From Trichinella spiralis (taxonomy: Eukaryota > Nematoda > Enoplea > Trichinellida > Trichinellidae), in contig CM012953.1 in assembly GCA_000181795.3 (NCBI GenBank), positions 12,264,048 to 12,328,047 on the forward strand: a stretch of DNA of 64,000 nt, in the 5' to 3' direction. This document shows positions 25,606-38,109 of the stretch, piece after piece; positions within the stretch are counted from its first letter, which is position 1; every line of letters begins with the position of its first letter. The position numbers were made by a program, and so were the translations under genes. The notes below the pieces were generated by a model. It ran no database searches, had not been told where the DNA came from, and saw nothing but the letters and a program-made list of their open reading frames with translations.

Positions 25606-26118
25606 TTACTTTTTTCCAAACAGGTTTCCATTTATAAAGCAAAGACCTTTTCCCCAAAATAGTCGACCAATGCAGATTTCTTCATTTTTTTCAAATTGTA
25701 ATTTTTTGAGATCAACGCTGCTCGTACGCCTTTGCTCTAGAATGCCCAAAATTCCAAATATTTTTTTGCTTTGTAACTTTCCATGGTTAAAATTTAACTG
25801 AACATTATTAGAATTCTCAAAATCTAACGGGCCAAATTGATGTCTGGCATCCCAGCTTGCTCCAATGTTTTCAGGTACATATTTTAGTGATTTGCTAATA
25901 TCCAGCTTGCTCAGCAATGACTGTAAATAGTGCCCAATATTATTACCATGGGAATGCTTGACTTGTAAATTTCGCTCTTCTCGTTGATCAAGAGATTCTA
26001 GACTATTCATGTCAAATATCAAAAATATTAAAAGAACAATTAGCTTACGAAAAGTAGTGGACAAAGTGGTTGAGAATGTGTGATGCAAAAGTATGGTCAG
26101 CAATAAGAAATGAGTCAT
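25606..26118 (-). CDS. Secreted peptide-precursor-like protein, copy 1
   Basis: A single uninterrupted frame of 170 residues, on the strand opposite the fucosyltransferase and tail-to-tail with it (290 bp apart). The N terminus is strongly hydrophobic (MTHFLLLTILLHH, then KLIVLLIFLIF), compatible with a signal peptide. The C-terminal third is divided by dibasic sites: SKK, then IFGILGILEQRR, then TSSVDLKK. It ends in a segment with two cysteines ten residues apart, CIGRLFWGKGLC, followed by FINGNLF and a terminal GKK. Gly plus two Lys at a C terminus is the classical amidation and processing signal, so a cyclic amidated peptide is a reasonable inference. I know no named family with this sequence. 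Confidence 0.55.
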   Translation of the reverse strand: MTHFLLLTILLHHTFSTTLSTTFRKLIVLLIFLIFDMNSLESLDQREERNLQVKHSHGNNIGHYLQSLLSKLDISKSLKYVPENIGASWDARHQFGPLDFENSNNVQLNFNHGKLQSKKIFGILGILEQRRTSSVDLKKLQFEKNEEICIGRLFWGKGLCFINGNLFGKK

Positions 26119-27042
26119 CCAAAATTTGTTGTAACTAATGCCGATTGCTTTTATTTTTGAATTTCTGACGAGCAGTTAGTTGATTGATGAAATAAATATG
26201 ATTAGCTTATATTAGAATTCTACTTAAGCACTGACGCTGAAAGATATTTTTGCCCTTTGTTAAAACAAATTTTCAAGTTTAGTAAAACTGCAATAATTTT
26301 ATTTGAAATAGGTCAACGGAATATCATGAAGCATGAAATAAAAGCAATTCACACGAAACAGGATGTCCAACTTTGTAAAGCTGTCAACTGCACATCACAC
26401 AAAATAATAGAACACAGTATTTTTGTAGTTATTGCTTTTCATGCAACTGAAACAAGCAAATGTTTTATTTTTTTAAAATATGTTGTAAACAACTTTTCAC
26501 AACAACAAAAATGTTAATTATACTCAGATGATCAAGTTTCTTTAAAGGTAAGTTACCGTTGCAGAATTTTTATCAGTTGACTTGTTTCCTCGCTACATTA
26601 ATTTCTTTAATGCCAAATTGTGTTTGTTGAATGAATTGCTTCTTTTATATAATTTGACTGAACAGAAGACTTGTTTAGCAAATGTGTTTGCTTTTAATAA
26701 TACTGAAAAATTTTGCAAACATCACTTTAAATTGCTTGAAGCTAATGCTACCTTTTCATTTATACATACTTGAATGCAATCAAAATGAACATTTAGATGT
26801 ATGTTTCTTTGTTAATAAACTTCAAAAAATTTCCTCATATTTATATTTTACATGAATGAATATTATTTTTTGTTAAAAATTTTTAATGCAACTGTTATTT
26901 TATTGCTTACTAAAACTACTTTAAATTTATGCCATACTGCCTTCATATTCTATACTGGTTTATGATGGTTATATGCAAGGTTTGAAAAGGAACCCAATAA
27001 AAGAATTCCGTTAGGAAAAAATTTAATTTTCCTTTAAACTTT

Positions 27043-27052
27043 NNNNNNNNNN
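27043..27052. other. Assembly gap (ten Ns)
   Basis: Ten ambiguous bases lie exactly between the two copies of the ~4.45 kb unit. The fixed small size suggests a scaffolding placeholder, not a measured gap. Confidence 0.98.
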
Positions 27053-28014
27053 GGCTTCATAATTAATTTCAAATATATAGCTTCATAAAAAAGGGAATAT
27101 TTTTGGGAATTTTTACATACATACACACGCATGCATATTTTATGTTAAACAGGTGACTTTGATACACTTTCAGATATATGCATTGCTATTATAATAAAGA
27201 TTTAGGCGTTATTATGTGAAGAGAACTAAATTTGTATTTTTTCAAAGTTCTAAGTGTAGAACATGAATAAATAGTCAGTTATGCGATTACTGTTAGCACT
27301 AACAGAATGATAATGACAGTAGCTACGTTTGGCATGTCTGGCGCTCATTTTACACATTTATAAATATTAAGCAGGTAATAAATTGAGTGACATGAATTTG
27401 CATCATAGTTTCAAAAACTTTGTTATGTTTATAGCTTACTTTCAGTTTTATAATCTAAGACTGTGCAACCTAAAATGAATTATCTCACTTTAGATTGTTA
27501 GTTTTTTTGAAGAAGTATTTGAAATCTTTATAAAAAGAGTGTCCAATTCATAATAAAATTTACTCAATAAATAAATTATATGGGGCTGTATTTGCAAGTT
27601 ATTTATTACATAGCTATTTTCATCATTTTGATAAATAAAAAACATTGTTTTGATATATATATATATATATGCATGCGTATTATCAAATGTAATCTTTAAA
27701 AATGCAATCTTAAAATGTAATCTTCAAATGCAAATACATTTGAAAATTTTGCAAAGTACAGTTCAAAATTTTAGACTATCGCTTAAATTATCATTACTGT
27801 ATTTAAATAATTTTATTTTGTCATGTGCAGAAGCAGATAAAATTCCCATAATGTATGGTGAATTTTGCTTGTATACTTGTGAGAATTTGTAAAAAAATTG
27901 TAAATGTTCATCACATCAGTAGTTGTAATAATATCTTTGATTTATTTAAAAATTAAACTGTACATTTTTTTAAGGTGTGTCAAACTCATAAATGAAAAAG
28001 TTTATTTACAGAAA

Positions 28015-29773
28015 ATGAAAATTATGTTTTGGAAAAAGTTGCCTGTGATAATTACTGCTGCCTGCATATACTGTCTTCTTGTTGTCACCTGGGGCACAGT
28101 AAAATATGCTTCACAAAATACAGTTAAAGAATTACAGATGAAACTGATGGAAATAAAGTTTAAATTTGGAATATTCCCAAGAGAAAGAGTTTATGAAACA
28201 GCTACCCCACATTTATGGCCAGAAGAATCACCAAATAACGACAGAATCATTGAACAAATGAAGTTTATTCCTCCGGTTATATTGAACAAAACAATACTTG
28301 TATCATTATTCGAAGGTTATGCAGGATGGGATTTGCCAAATCAAAAAGCAATGGACAATTTATTTACAAACTGTCCTGTAAATAATTGCAAAGCAGTTCC
28401 AGATTACAGTGCAGTTAACGAAGCTGATGCAGTTTTGTTTAGAAGAATGGTGCCTCAGTTAACATCCAGTCATCATCACCAAATATGGATTTTTTATAGT
28501 CTCGAATCTCCTCCACATTCGATAAATTTAGAATCTTTAAATGGTTTGGTCAACTGGACTGCAACGTATCGTTTAGATTCTGATATTGTTGCCCCATATG
28601 GAAAATTTGAAAAAGCTGAAGTCAGCATTCTTCCTGTAGATACCTCACGAAAGACAAAAATGGTTGCTTGGTTTGTATCTAACTGCTACACAAACAGCAA
28701 GCGGGAATTATATGTAAAGCAGTTGAAAGAGTACATAAGTGTGGATATATATGGCGCATGTAGTAATAAGCGATGTAAAAAATTTTCTTCAGATTGTGAG
28801 AATATGCTAGATAATGATTACAGGTTTTATTTGTCATTTGAAAATTCATTATGCAAGGATTACATCACTGAAAAATATTTTCACAACGCTATGGAGTAAG
28901 TTTTTTGTTTTACACACAAACAGTAGTTTATTTATCTGCAAAATCTTGAAATTTTAAAAATAATAGGCAACAGTATCTTTAGATAGATCGAAACGAAACA
29001 TCAAAATAATATTTTGATGCAAATAATGAGACTGTTCCAATCAAATAATGTAATTATTAGATAAGTATTTGCCGTCTGGTTTTACACAACTTAATTATAT
29101 ATATATATCTACATGTGTATTCTCTTTACCTATTTTACTTAAACTTTTATTTTTTTTGCATTTTTATTTTGCGCAGAATTTCACTAGTGGAATGTTGCAG
29201 TATGTGAATACCAGATGCAACATTAATAGTATTATATTACGATAATAAATTAACAATATTGGCACTATTTAACAATAGTCTTAGTGCAAACTACTTTCAT
29301 ACGCCTTTAAGATGTGAAAATTATATAATAGGAGCAATATAATTTAAAATTTTGCTTCACATTAGCATCTGAATTAACTGAGCATTAAGATAAATATATA
29401 ATAGATGAGATTTTATAATTCATAGCATACAATTCAGATAATAAAAAGCAGTTTATTTTTATTATTTTACATTGCAATTTTTAGACATTACATAATACCA
29501 GTTGTCATGGGTGCATCAAAAGCTGAGTATGAAAAAGTTTCACCTCCACATTCATTTATCCACGTAGATGATTTTCGTTCACCAAAAGAGTTGGCAATAT
29601 ATTTGAAAAAGGTTGCACAAAATAATACATTGTACAACAGCTATTTTGAATGGAAGTCACATTACAGATTGATAAATACATATTTTTGGTGTAGATTGTG
29701 TTCTTTGCTGAATTATCCAAAGAGAAAAGTTTACAATGATTTGCAAAACTGGTGGGCTCCTGTATGCCGCTAA
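28015..29773 (+). CDS. Alpha-1,3-fucosyltransferase (GT10), copy 2
   Basis: Same two-exon gene as copy 1: exons 28015-28895 and 29485-29773, 389 residues, all GT10 motifs present. Differences I can see in the coding part are a silent gtc/gtt change in the first exon, two silent changes in the second, and a final His to Arg. One extra T upstream opens the frame for 37 further codons (from 27904), but the acceptor tttacag directly before MKIMFW argues that the start is the same as in copy 1. Likely the same locus seen twice (see findings). Confidence 0.9.
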
Positions 29774-30062
29774 CATAAATATGCCTTCATTAATTATTTT
29801 AAAATAGTCTTATCCTTTAAAATTATAAAAAATTAATAAGATGTGATTATTTAAATTGAAATATGTTTCTACATTATTTAAATTATTAATGTCAAAAAAT
29901 GAATCTTTACGACTACATTTGCTCAAGCATCATCTTTTAAAAAATTTACTTTGATAGTGCTTTTCTTTACGACAGAAATTATTATCTTGATGCTTTTTTT
30001 TACTCATGATGCAGTATTTTAGTTAATAAAATGAAACTCTGAAACATTTGAAAGTGTGCTTT

Positions 30063-30575
30063 TTACTTTTTTCCAAACAGGTTTCCATTTATAAAGCAAA
30101 GACCTTTTCCCCAAAATAGTCGACCAATGCAGATTTCTTCATTTTTTTCAAATTGTAATTTTTTGAGATCAACGCTGCTCGTACGCCTTTGCTCTAGAAT
30201 GCCCAAAATTCCAAATATTTTTTTGCTTTGTAACTTTCCATGGTTAAAATTTAACTGAACATTATTAGAATTCTCAAAATCTAACGGGCCAAATTGATGT
30301 CTGGCATCCCAGCTTGCTCCAATGTTTTCAGGTACATATTTTAGTGATTTGCTAATATCCAGCTTGCTCAGCAATGACTGTAAATAGTGCCCAATATTAT
30401 TACCATGGGAATGCTTGACTTGTAAATTTCGCTCTTCTCGTTGATCAAGAGATTCTAGACTATTCATGTCAGATATCAAAAATAATAAAAGAACAATTAG
30501 CTTACGAAAAGTAGTGGACAAAGTGGTTGAGAATGTATGATGTAAGAGTATGGTCAGCAATAAGAAATGAGTCAT
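30063..30575 (-). CDS. Secreted peptide-precursor-like protein, copy 2
   Basis: Same 170-residue frame as copy 1, differing at two hydrophobic N-terminal positions (IFLIF versus LFLIS). The dibasic sites, the CIGRLFWGKGLC ring and the terminal GKK are identical. An open frame is kept despite nucleotide differences, but if the unit is one locus assembled twice this is only allelic evidence. Confidence 0.5.
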   Translation of the reverse strand: MTHFLLLTILLHHTFSTTLSTTFRKLIVLLLFLISDMNSLESLDQREERNLQVKHSHGNNIGHYLQSLLSKLDISKSLKYVPENIGASWDARHQFGPLDFENSNNVQLNFNHGKLQSKKIFGILGILEQRRTSSVDLKKLQFEKNEEICIGRLFWGKGLCFINGNLFGKK

Positions 30576-31494
30576 CCAAAATTTGTTGTAACTAATGCCG
30601 ATTGCTTTTATTTTTGAATTTCTGACGAGCAGTTAGTTGATTGATGAAATAAATATGATTAGCTTATATTAGAATTCTATTTAAGCACTGACGCTGAAAG
30701 ATATTTTTGCCCTTTGTTAAAACAAATTTTCAAGTTTAGTAAAACTGCAATAATTTTATTTGAAATAGGTCAACGGAATATCATGAAGCATGAAATAAAA
30801 GCAATTTACACGAAACAGGATGTCCAACTTTGTAAAGCTGTCAACTGCACATCACACAAAATAATAGAACACAGTATTTTTGTAGTTATTGCTTTTCATG
30901 CAACTGAAACAAGCAAATGTTTTATTTTTTTAAAATATGTTGTAAACAACTTTTCACAACAACAAAAATGTTAATTATACTCAGATGATCAAGTTTCTTT
31001 AAAGGTAAGTTACCGTTGCAGAATTTTTATCAGTTGACTTGTTTCCTCGCTACATTAATTTCTTTAATGCCAAATTGTGTTTGTTGAATGAATTGCTTCT
31101 TTTATATAATTTGACTGAACAGAAGACTTGTTTAGCAAATGTGTTTGCTTTTAATAATACTGAAAAATTTTGCAAACATCACTTTAAATTGCTTGAAGCT
31201 AATGCTACCTTTTCATTTATACATACTTGAATGCAATCAAAATGAACATTTAGATGTATGTTTCTTTGTTAAATAAACTTCAAAAAATTTCCTCATATTT
31301 ATATTTTACAATGAATGAAATATTATTTTGTTAAAATTTTTAATGCAACTGTTATTTATGCTTACTAAACTACTTAAATTTATGCAATACTGCTTCATAT
31401 CTATACTGTTTATGATGTTATATGCAAGGTTGAAAGGACCCAAATAAAAGATTCGTTAGGAAATAATTTAATTTTCTTTAACTTTACCTAAAAT

Positions 31495-34184
31495 TCTTTC
31501 TTTGTCATCGTATGTCATGCCATTTATGAAATGATATCTAAACTTATAACATATTTTACTAATGTTTTCAGTGTTTATACATCACTTGATTAGTACAAAT
31601 AAGGATTCAATTTTTATTAAATAATGTAAACTTTAACATTTACTGCAAGTTGATCTATTAATAAAAAGCAGATTGATAAAAAACAGCCAAATAAGTAATA
31701 TTTCTCAACAGAGTAATTAGACTTATTCATTCATTTATTTACTTAATTAATGATAAATATTTGATCGCTATAGTCTGACGTGTATTTACCTTTCAAATAA
31801 AATTTGCGCGCTCATCTGTTTGCAGCAGCAGTTTGAAAAATGCGCTTTGAAAAGCAGAAACATAATTAAACAGCAAAAGATATACTTTCAATTAATCAAT
31901 ATTTTTCATATGTGCAAAATTTACCTTTTACAAAAAGAATAAAAAAAACATTTAGAATAATGTATTGTTTGAAAATTTGGAAATATTGACAACTTTCTAC
32001 ATTACTTAAGTAAAAAGAAGAAATTTATTATACAATTATTGTGCTATTCTATTTGGATAAAATGATAAAAGAATAAAATTACTAAAATAATTTCAAATTT
32101 ATCACTTTAATAATAAATCAAATTTAACTGAAGTTATGGAAACATGCAAATTAATGCATCAAACAGTGACAGTATTACATAGTAATTATTGTTGCATTTT
32201 CATAGGATGTTTCGTTAGAGATGCAGCATGATTATCAATTTTTATTCTGAGTAGAATGAAAAGTAAAATTTGGAAATCATAATTTGATAATTTGCTTTCT
32301 AATTTTCTATTGTGACTGTAAAAACTAATTTTGTAATCACTATTATTATTATTATAACAGTTGATAATGCAATCTGAATAAAAATTTTATGCTAAACAAA
32401 ATTTTATAAAATAATAAACAACAAAATGCTGCATTTGAAACATTCAGTGACTAGAAATTTTATCAAACAGAATGACCAATTTGAAATGAATAAAATTGAA
32501 TATGAAGAAAAAAATTAAACTGTTTATTGCTAGAGAAATTTGTAATTAAATGAACTACTGTTGTCATTGCATGTATGCTATCAGATAAACACAACTTTAA
32601 TTAAACGTTCTCGATATAAAATTGGAAATCTGACAAGTGCTTCTGATATTTATATTTCACTCAGCGCTTCCTTAGTTCGATAATGAACATCGAAATAATA
32701 ATGATCCGTTTCTTTAAATTAGGATAAATGTAACCTGTTCGATTTTCTTGTAATTAATGAACACATCATATGTAAGCTGATAAATTTTGAATGAAGGTAA
32801 ACATAAAATTTAAAAAAATCATTTAAAACAGATACAATGCAATGTGCTTTTGTTTCGGTAATTATTGTATTTAAATTGTATTCAAATAAATTAAAAAGTA
32901 TGAAATATATTCAAATTAAGTAAAACCTGCTATAACAGAATATGATTAATTAGCAAATTATTTATGATTATGTATACTGCTCTCTAATTAAGTGGTGAAA
33001 TATACGACTGAAACAAATTTATAATAAATACTGACTAATGTAGAAAAGCAATGCTAAATTATAACTTATTAAATTATAAGATTTATAAATTTATTAAATT
33101 ATAAATTTTTAAGATTTATAATTCACTTATTTATAATTAATTAATTATTTATTTATAATTAATAAAATGATTTATAATTAATAAGATATCATGTAATAAA
33201 AAATACATTCATAGAGTATATGAGCATATATAAATGGTATATAGATATAAATAAATCCAATATGCACAAATAATAAATTATAATGAGAGCATTTTATCCA
33301 ATTAAATTTTATTGATTAGATAAGATTGATTTTTATCATGCAGTACGTGACTCTGATGCAACTTTCAATCATGTTTAGATTTCAAAGCATGCAAAAGATT
33401 TTAGATTTTTTTCAAAAATATTTTTCATACATACGTAAATTTACATTCAAATACAGCAGTTACGTAATGAATAATGCCATCAAAACAAATAATATATAGG
33501 CTTCTTTATAAGAAAGGTTTCATTTCAATTGCAATTTTTCAGTTTCATTATTGTATTTTATACTTTTTATTACTGCAATTCAGTTTTTCGTTTTTTGCCC
33601 TTAATAAGCAACATCATCTTTTGACAAATGCTTTAAATAGTAAATTTAAATAGCCTGAAACATTTTTGGAGCAAATCAACTTGTTTTGCATTATGGGAGA
33701 AAAATTATAATCAAAATCCTCAATGCAATCTTTTTATAACATTTTCTCTAATAACGAAATCCTCCAGACAATTAATTTTTAAAATTTATTTAATTTTTAA
33801 ATTATGATAAGCAGATCCATCGAAAGCCATTCAAATTTTATATTTAACATTTCAACTTTAGACGAACGTTTCCATGTAATTCATTAACTGACGTTTTTAT
33901 CAAACTTTAAATACAGTTCAAACTGTTTATTTTATTACGTTGACATTTTGAGATTGTAATCTTATTAATAAGTAGCAGTGAATTTTTAAGTTTTTCTTTT
34001 TAAAATCATTTCCTAGTTGCGTTTTTGTAAGTTAAATTAATCAAAGCTTTTTAATAATAAATTAATTTTGAAAATGACAATATTAAGGATAAAATTTTTT
34101 CCTTTTTTATGTTAGGAAAAAATACAACATACGTTTGGATTTTAAGCAAGAATTTTCTATGGTAATAAAATTTTATTTCAACAA
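31495..34184. other. AT-rich intergenic DNA
   Basis: About 2.7 kb without a convincing gene. 33050-33200 is a low-complexity tangle of taaattata/tttataatt repeats with self-complementary parts, and a short TAT-triplet run lies at about 32341. Confidence 0.5.
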
Positions 34185-36933
34185 TCAACGTTGCATTGAA
34201 ACAGTTATCATTTGCGAAGTTTTTTCTGAAGGATAAATCAATGACAATCTTTTGCATACAAAAAGCCGCTTAAATGTGCGACTTTTTATAACAAAAAAAG
34301 CAGCATAAACAGACATGCTGAAAGAATGCAAAATCCAAGCATATTCTGGACTAAACGAATCCCACGGAGAAAACACCCAGACGAGATGAACTAAAGACGG
34401 AATGGTAATCATTGTAAAAGTAAATGTAGATGTGATTGCAATGCTTTTCATTATATGAGCTTCCCGCTTCAACTGCTGAGCACGTACGGCATCAGTAATA
34501 GCTTTTGATATTTTCAGCAAATGTAGTGCAGTAGCAGATAATAAAACACTGGCAATGCTAAGCAATGAATTTTGAAAATTTTGATAAATGAAATAAACAT
34601 CTGAGACAGTGCTACGCAAGTAACACAAAGCGCGGACGGCTTTTCTTTTATCTTTGATATACAAAGCGCTTACAAGCGATGCAGTGGCATCTATTATAGG
34701 CAGGAATGTGCATAAAAACAGTAAAAGCTGTCTTACTTGAGGCAGTGGTTTCTGGCAATGAATAGCCCGGATAATTATAAACAGTCGTTCCACTGACATG
34801 CTGAACACGTATACAGCCATCATGCAATTGCCAATTACATACATTGCCAAATGAGGAGTTTGAATCATGCATCCAATAGAAGTTGTGTATTTCACGGCAA
34901 GATCCCTTTCCACTAACCTTCTTATATAAGCATAAGATAATGAAAAGGATGTAACAAAATTTCCAGCTGCAAAACCTACAATAATTATAATTTATACCTT
35001 ATGTACATGCGTACGTATATGTATGTATATGTATATGTATATGCATATGTATACATATAGATACGTATTTCATTTCTTTGTAAAAAATTTTTTTAAATGA
35101 AGCTGTAAAAAAATATATACATGCATAATTTATTCATACATAAATATTACATTTTAAAATTAACGTCGTTTTAACATAAAAAATCATTTGATGTACTTGT
35201 TTTTCATGTTTGAACATTTTACAAAATTGTAAATTAAATTGCTTTTTCGAATAAATAAATAGACTTTATTAAATGCATAGTGATTAGAAATGCCATTACA
35301 AGAAAAGTAAATAAATAACAGTATATTTAAAAATTTGCAATAATTAAAATAATAGCACACTGTCAAGAACTAACTGCTGCTTTGACTAAGTGGAGCAGTT
35401 CAAAAAATCAAAACAAAATTCATTATTTATATCATCATTATAAAGTCTAATAAAATAAATAAATTTAATGCATTTATTTACATTAAAAAGTAAAGAAAAA
35501 TGATCTCATAACATACTTGTATGACATTCGCAGTAATTTTTAATATATACATATTACATTTTAATTATTTCATACTGAATAATTCATTTCAGTTTTTAAT
35601 TAAAGAATGAAATTTGAATCTGAGACTGTTATTTACAAAAGTGACATTAACTTTACAATTATTTTCTTCATGGTGCCCAATATGCACTCGGAAATTCATT
35701 CTATTAAAACTCGAAACCCTTTTATTATTGATCAGTTTGTAATAAATAACTTCAACTTAATTTTCTTGATATAGAACTAGCATTTTTTGCAATGATAAAT
35801 TTTTGATTAATTTGTAGTACATCGTTAATGCTCAAGATTTAAAGTAAGCAAAAAATTTGCTGGTTTCAGACACTGATAACAACTTTTAATAAGTTTTAAA
35901 AATACGGTAACAGTTTATCAGAACAAAGCGCTAACAGATTAAAAAATGGCATTACAAGCATCTATTATATCAACATATACAACTGAAGCAGCAATTGCTT
36001 TGAGATGTTCAAATTTCAATTGTAAAAATATTTTTTGACAAAAAAGATATTTTGCTCGCATAGTTTCACAATTCAGACTTTTCGATTTTTTTAAATCGAT
36101 GAAGAGCTGAAATTTTTCAGACAAAAAAGATAAATCATGGAAATTAAACAATGAACTGCCACTGAAATTATAATGCTTCAACGGTTACTGAGTAGTTATC
36201 ACTTTAAGAGTAGCCGTTTATATAAAATCGTGACATCTATTATTATGTTTATTGTAATAATGTAAATTATAATTCTTTAGTAGAAAATATTTTAGTAAGA
36301 GGTTTAAATAAATGCTTGTGATTTATTTATACAGGGCCTATTGTTGTTAGATATATGACATGCAATTTTGGATTTTTTCCAAATTTTTTAAATGTAATGA
36401 CAAATATTCAAATATGATTGGTAATATGATGACAAGAATGTTATTGACATAAAATAGACAGATATTTTATAATTTATCTTACTTTTACAGACATCTTATA
36501 AGGAAGATTTTTCAAATTTAAAATTGCGGTGACATATAAATTTTTTCTGCATAATAGACAACTATTTTTAGTAATTTTATTTCCAAAAACAAAATAAAAT
36601 ATTCAAACTCTTGAATATGAAAAAGAATATTTCCATTTCTAATTATTTTACTAAATAAATGTGATTTGAAACTTACAAAAAATGGATATAGTTCAACAAA
36701 TTATGCAATACAGAAGGACGAAAAAGTGAATAGAAACTGAAATTACCTGCAATAAAAATTTGCTTATTAACCCGTTCTTCATTTTTCATAATAACTAAAA
36801 GTAGCATGTTGAGAACAGAAGCAAGGACAGCAAGTATTGCAATTGCTAGCCATGTGTTGGTTTGTTCATGAAAGTCAGCTATCTCTTCTGACAGATAATG
36901 AATGCTTTTGTTATGATCAATGTTGATCATCAT
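34185..36933 (-). CDS. Srsx-like chemoreceptor GPCR (two exons)
   Basis: Seven-transmembrane receptor of the nematode chemosensory type. Exon 1 (36933-36747) encodes an extracellular N terminus with NHS-like acidic residues and TM1 (WLAIAILAVLASVLNMLLLVIM). A 1,780-nt intron follows, then exon 2 (34966-34185) with TM2-TM7; frame is kept (KQIFIA|AGNFVTSFSL) and the total is 322 residues. The TM3 end reads VFSMSVERLFIIIRA, replacing the DRY box with ERL. IDATASLVSALYI suits TM4 and SIAITSTFTFTMITIPSLVH suits TM6. The intron contains a (GTATAT)n stretch at about 35010-35060 and no other gene I recognise. A ligand cannot be inferred. Confidence 0.72.
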
Positions 36934-38109
36934 TATTTAACAACCGCTCATATAAAAACCATTTTCAAGCCAAATTTAAAACATACGAATGAAGAAAAGA
37001 TATTATGCAAAATGCGTTGTTACAGGGTAATTTTCATTTGCTTCATTCAAACGATATATTTCAACTGCAAGTGGATTTAATAGTGCTGAATAAGAAAATA
37101 TCGATTTATTGCTGGTAGTATTGGCACAAAGCAGACATTATATTCTTTGTTTGCGTGGAGTTTATTTAAAGGACTTCAAAATGAGTGCGTTTTAAGTTCT
37201 AATTTCTTGTACTACATGAATTGCCTTCAATGCCACATTATGCATAATGGAAAAGCATTAATTGGTTCTAAATGTTTGTATGATTAGATCTATTGGATGA
37301 ACATTAATGCAGCAGATGTATGAATACAATTTAAATAAGTTAGAGAGAAAATAATGTTGGCATTCATTTGTTGTACAATGAAAATTGTGAAAATCAAGTT
37401 TATCTTTACAACAACAAGCGCTGTTACAAATTTTTACTTATTTGCTTTAGATGTAAGAAGCAAAATAAATATTTCTATAATTTCATAACGCCTTTGTTGC
37501 CCTTTTTAAACAACAATATTTTATGTTTTAATTTTTTTCAATAAACTATTAGTTATTCATAGTGCACAGTAGCAGAAGCTAACAGTTTAATACAGCATTT
37601 GAAATCTCACTGTCAGAAATCAAAATAAAATTCCAGACTTGATGCTTTTTTGCTATTATTGTTTGTTCTTCAATATGGTTTATCTTTTAGGTGAAAAACT
37701 GAACATATAAAAATTTTGCAAATCTTCAAATATAATAAGTGGTGGATATTTTTACATTTTATTTTGATTTCAACGTAATTGTACATGTTAGCGACAAAAC
37801 CGTTGTCGCTTGTGAGCTAGTGGACTGTAATTTTTATACGGCGGCAGGTCAAATCAACAATGATCACCTAACCGCATCCGACCCACGTTCGTTTTTAAAA
37901 GTGACACAAAGCAGGATAAATTTTTAGCTTTAAAGACAATGCATCATTAAAGAATGCAGAAATGCAACATTAAAATGGTAACATAACAGTTCTTACTTTA
38001 CTGTGACGATTTCTGAAGATGACTTTGCCATGTGTGCTTATTGAATTTTTATATGAAAGTTTAATTACAACCTAAGAAAGTTATTATTTGTTTAAGAGTT
38101 TTAATATGT
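36934..38109. other. AT-rich intergenic DNA
   Basis: Nothing recognised. A less AT-rich patch near 37790-37900 has an open frame of 62 codons without similarity to families I know. Confidence 0.4.

Larger units (their letters stand above)
22598..27042. repeat. First copy of a ~4.45 kb unit (fucosyltransferase plus minus-strand gene)
   Basis: Nearly identical to 27053-31494, with an offset of about 4,455-4,458. It holds the fucosyltransferase and the 170-aa minus-strand gene, an (AT)n run near 23199, and AT-rich flanks. Only scattered single-base differences are visible, plus many extra bases in short homopolymers from about 26810 to the gap. The open frames at 26257-26517 and 26582-26773 are unrecognised and probably non-coding. 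Confidence 0.95.
27053..31494. repeat. Second copy of the ~4.45 kb unit
   Basis: Repeats 22598-27042 in the same orientation from its first base after the Ns. It runs through both genes and then continues into unique sequence after about 31494. Noncoding differences are single bases and changes in (AT)n and homopolymer length. Confidence 0.95.

Noticed and set aside
25606-26118. Resemblance of the CIGRLFWGKGLC ring to melanin-concentrating hormone (LGRVYRPC)
   Set aside because: Only a GR plus hydrophobic-aromatic match; ring size and flanks differ, so homology cannot be claimed.
26257-26773. Open frames of 86 and 63 codons, repeated at 30714-31230
   Set aside because: No recognisable similarity, no clear splice or start context, AT-rich codon use like the flanks. 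Their repetition only reflects the duplicated unit.
27904-28014. N-terminal extension of fucosyltransferase copy 2
   Set aside because: Created by a single extra T in a T run. Copy 1 lacks it, and a splice acceptor lies directly before the shared MKIMFW start.
35000-35060. CRISPR-like or satellite array in the GPCR intron
   Set aside because: It is a simple GTATAT/GTATGT microsatellite with no spacers or unit structure.
37739-37927. 62-codon frame in a slightly GC-richer patch
   Set aside because: No recognisable domain, no introns or start context; length is compatible with chance.
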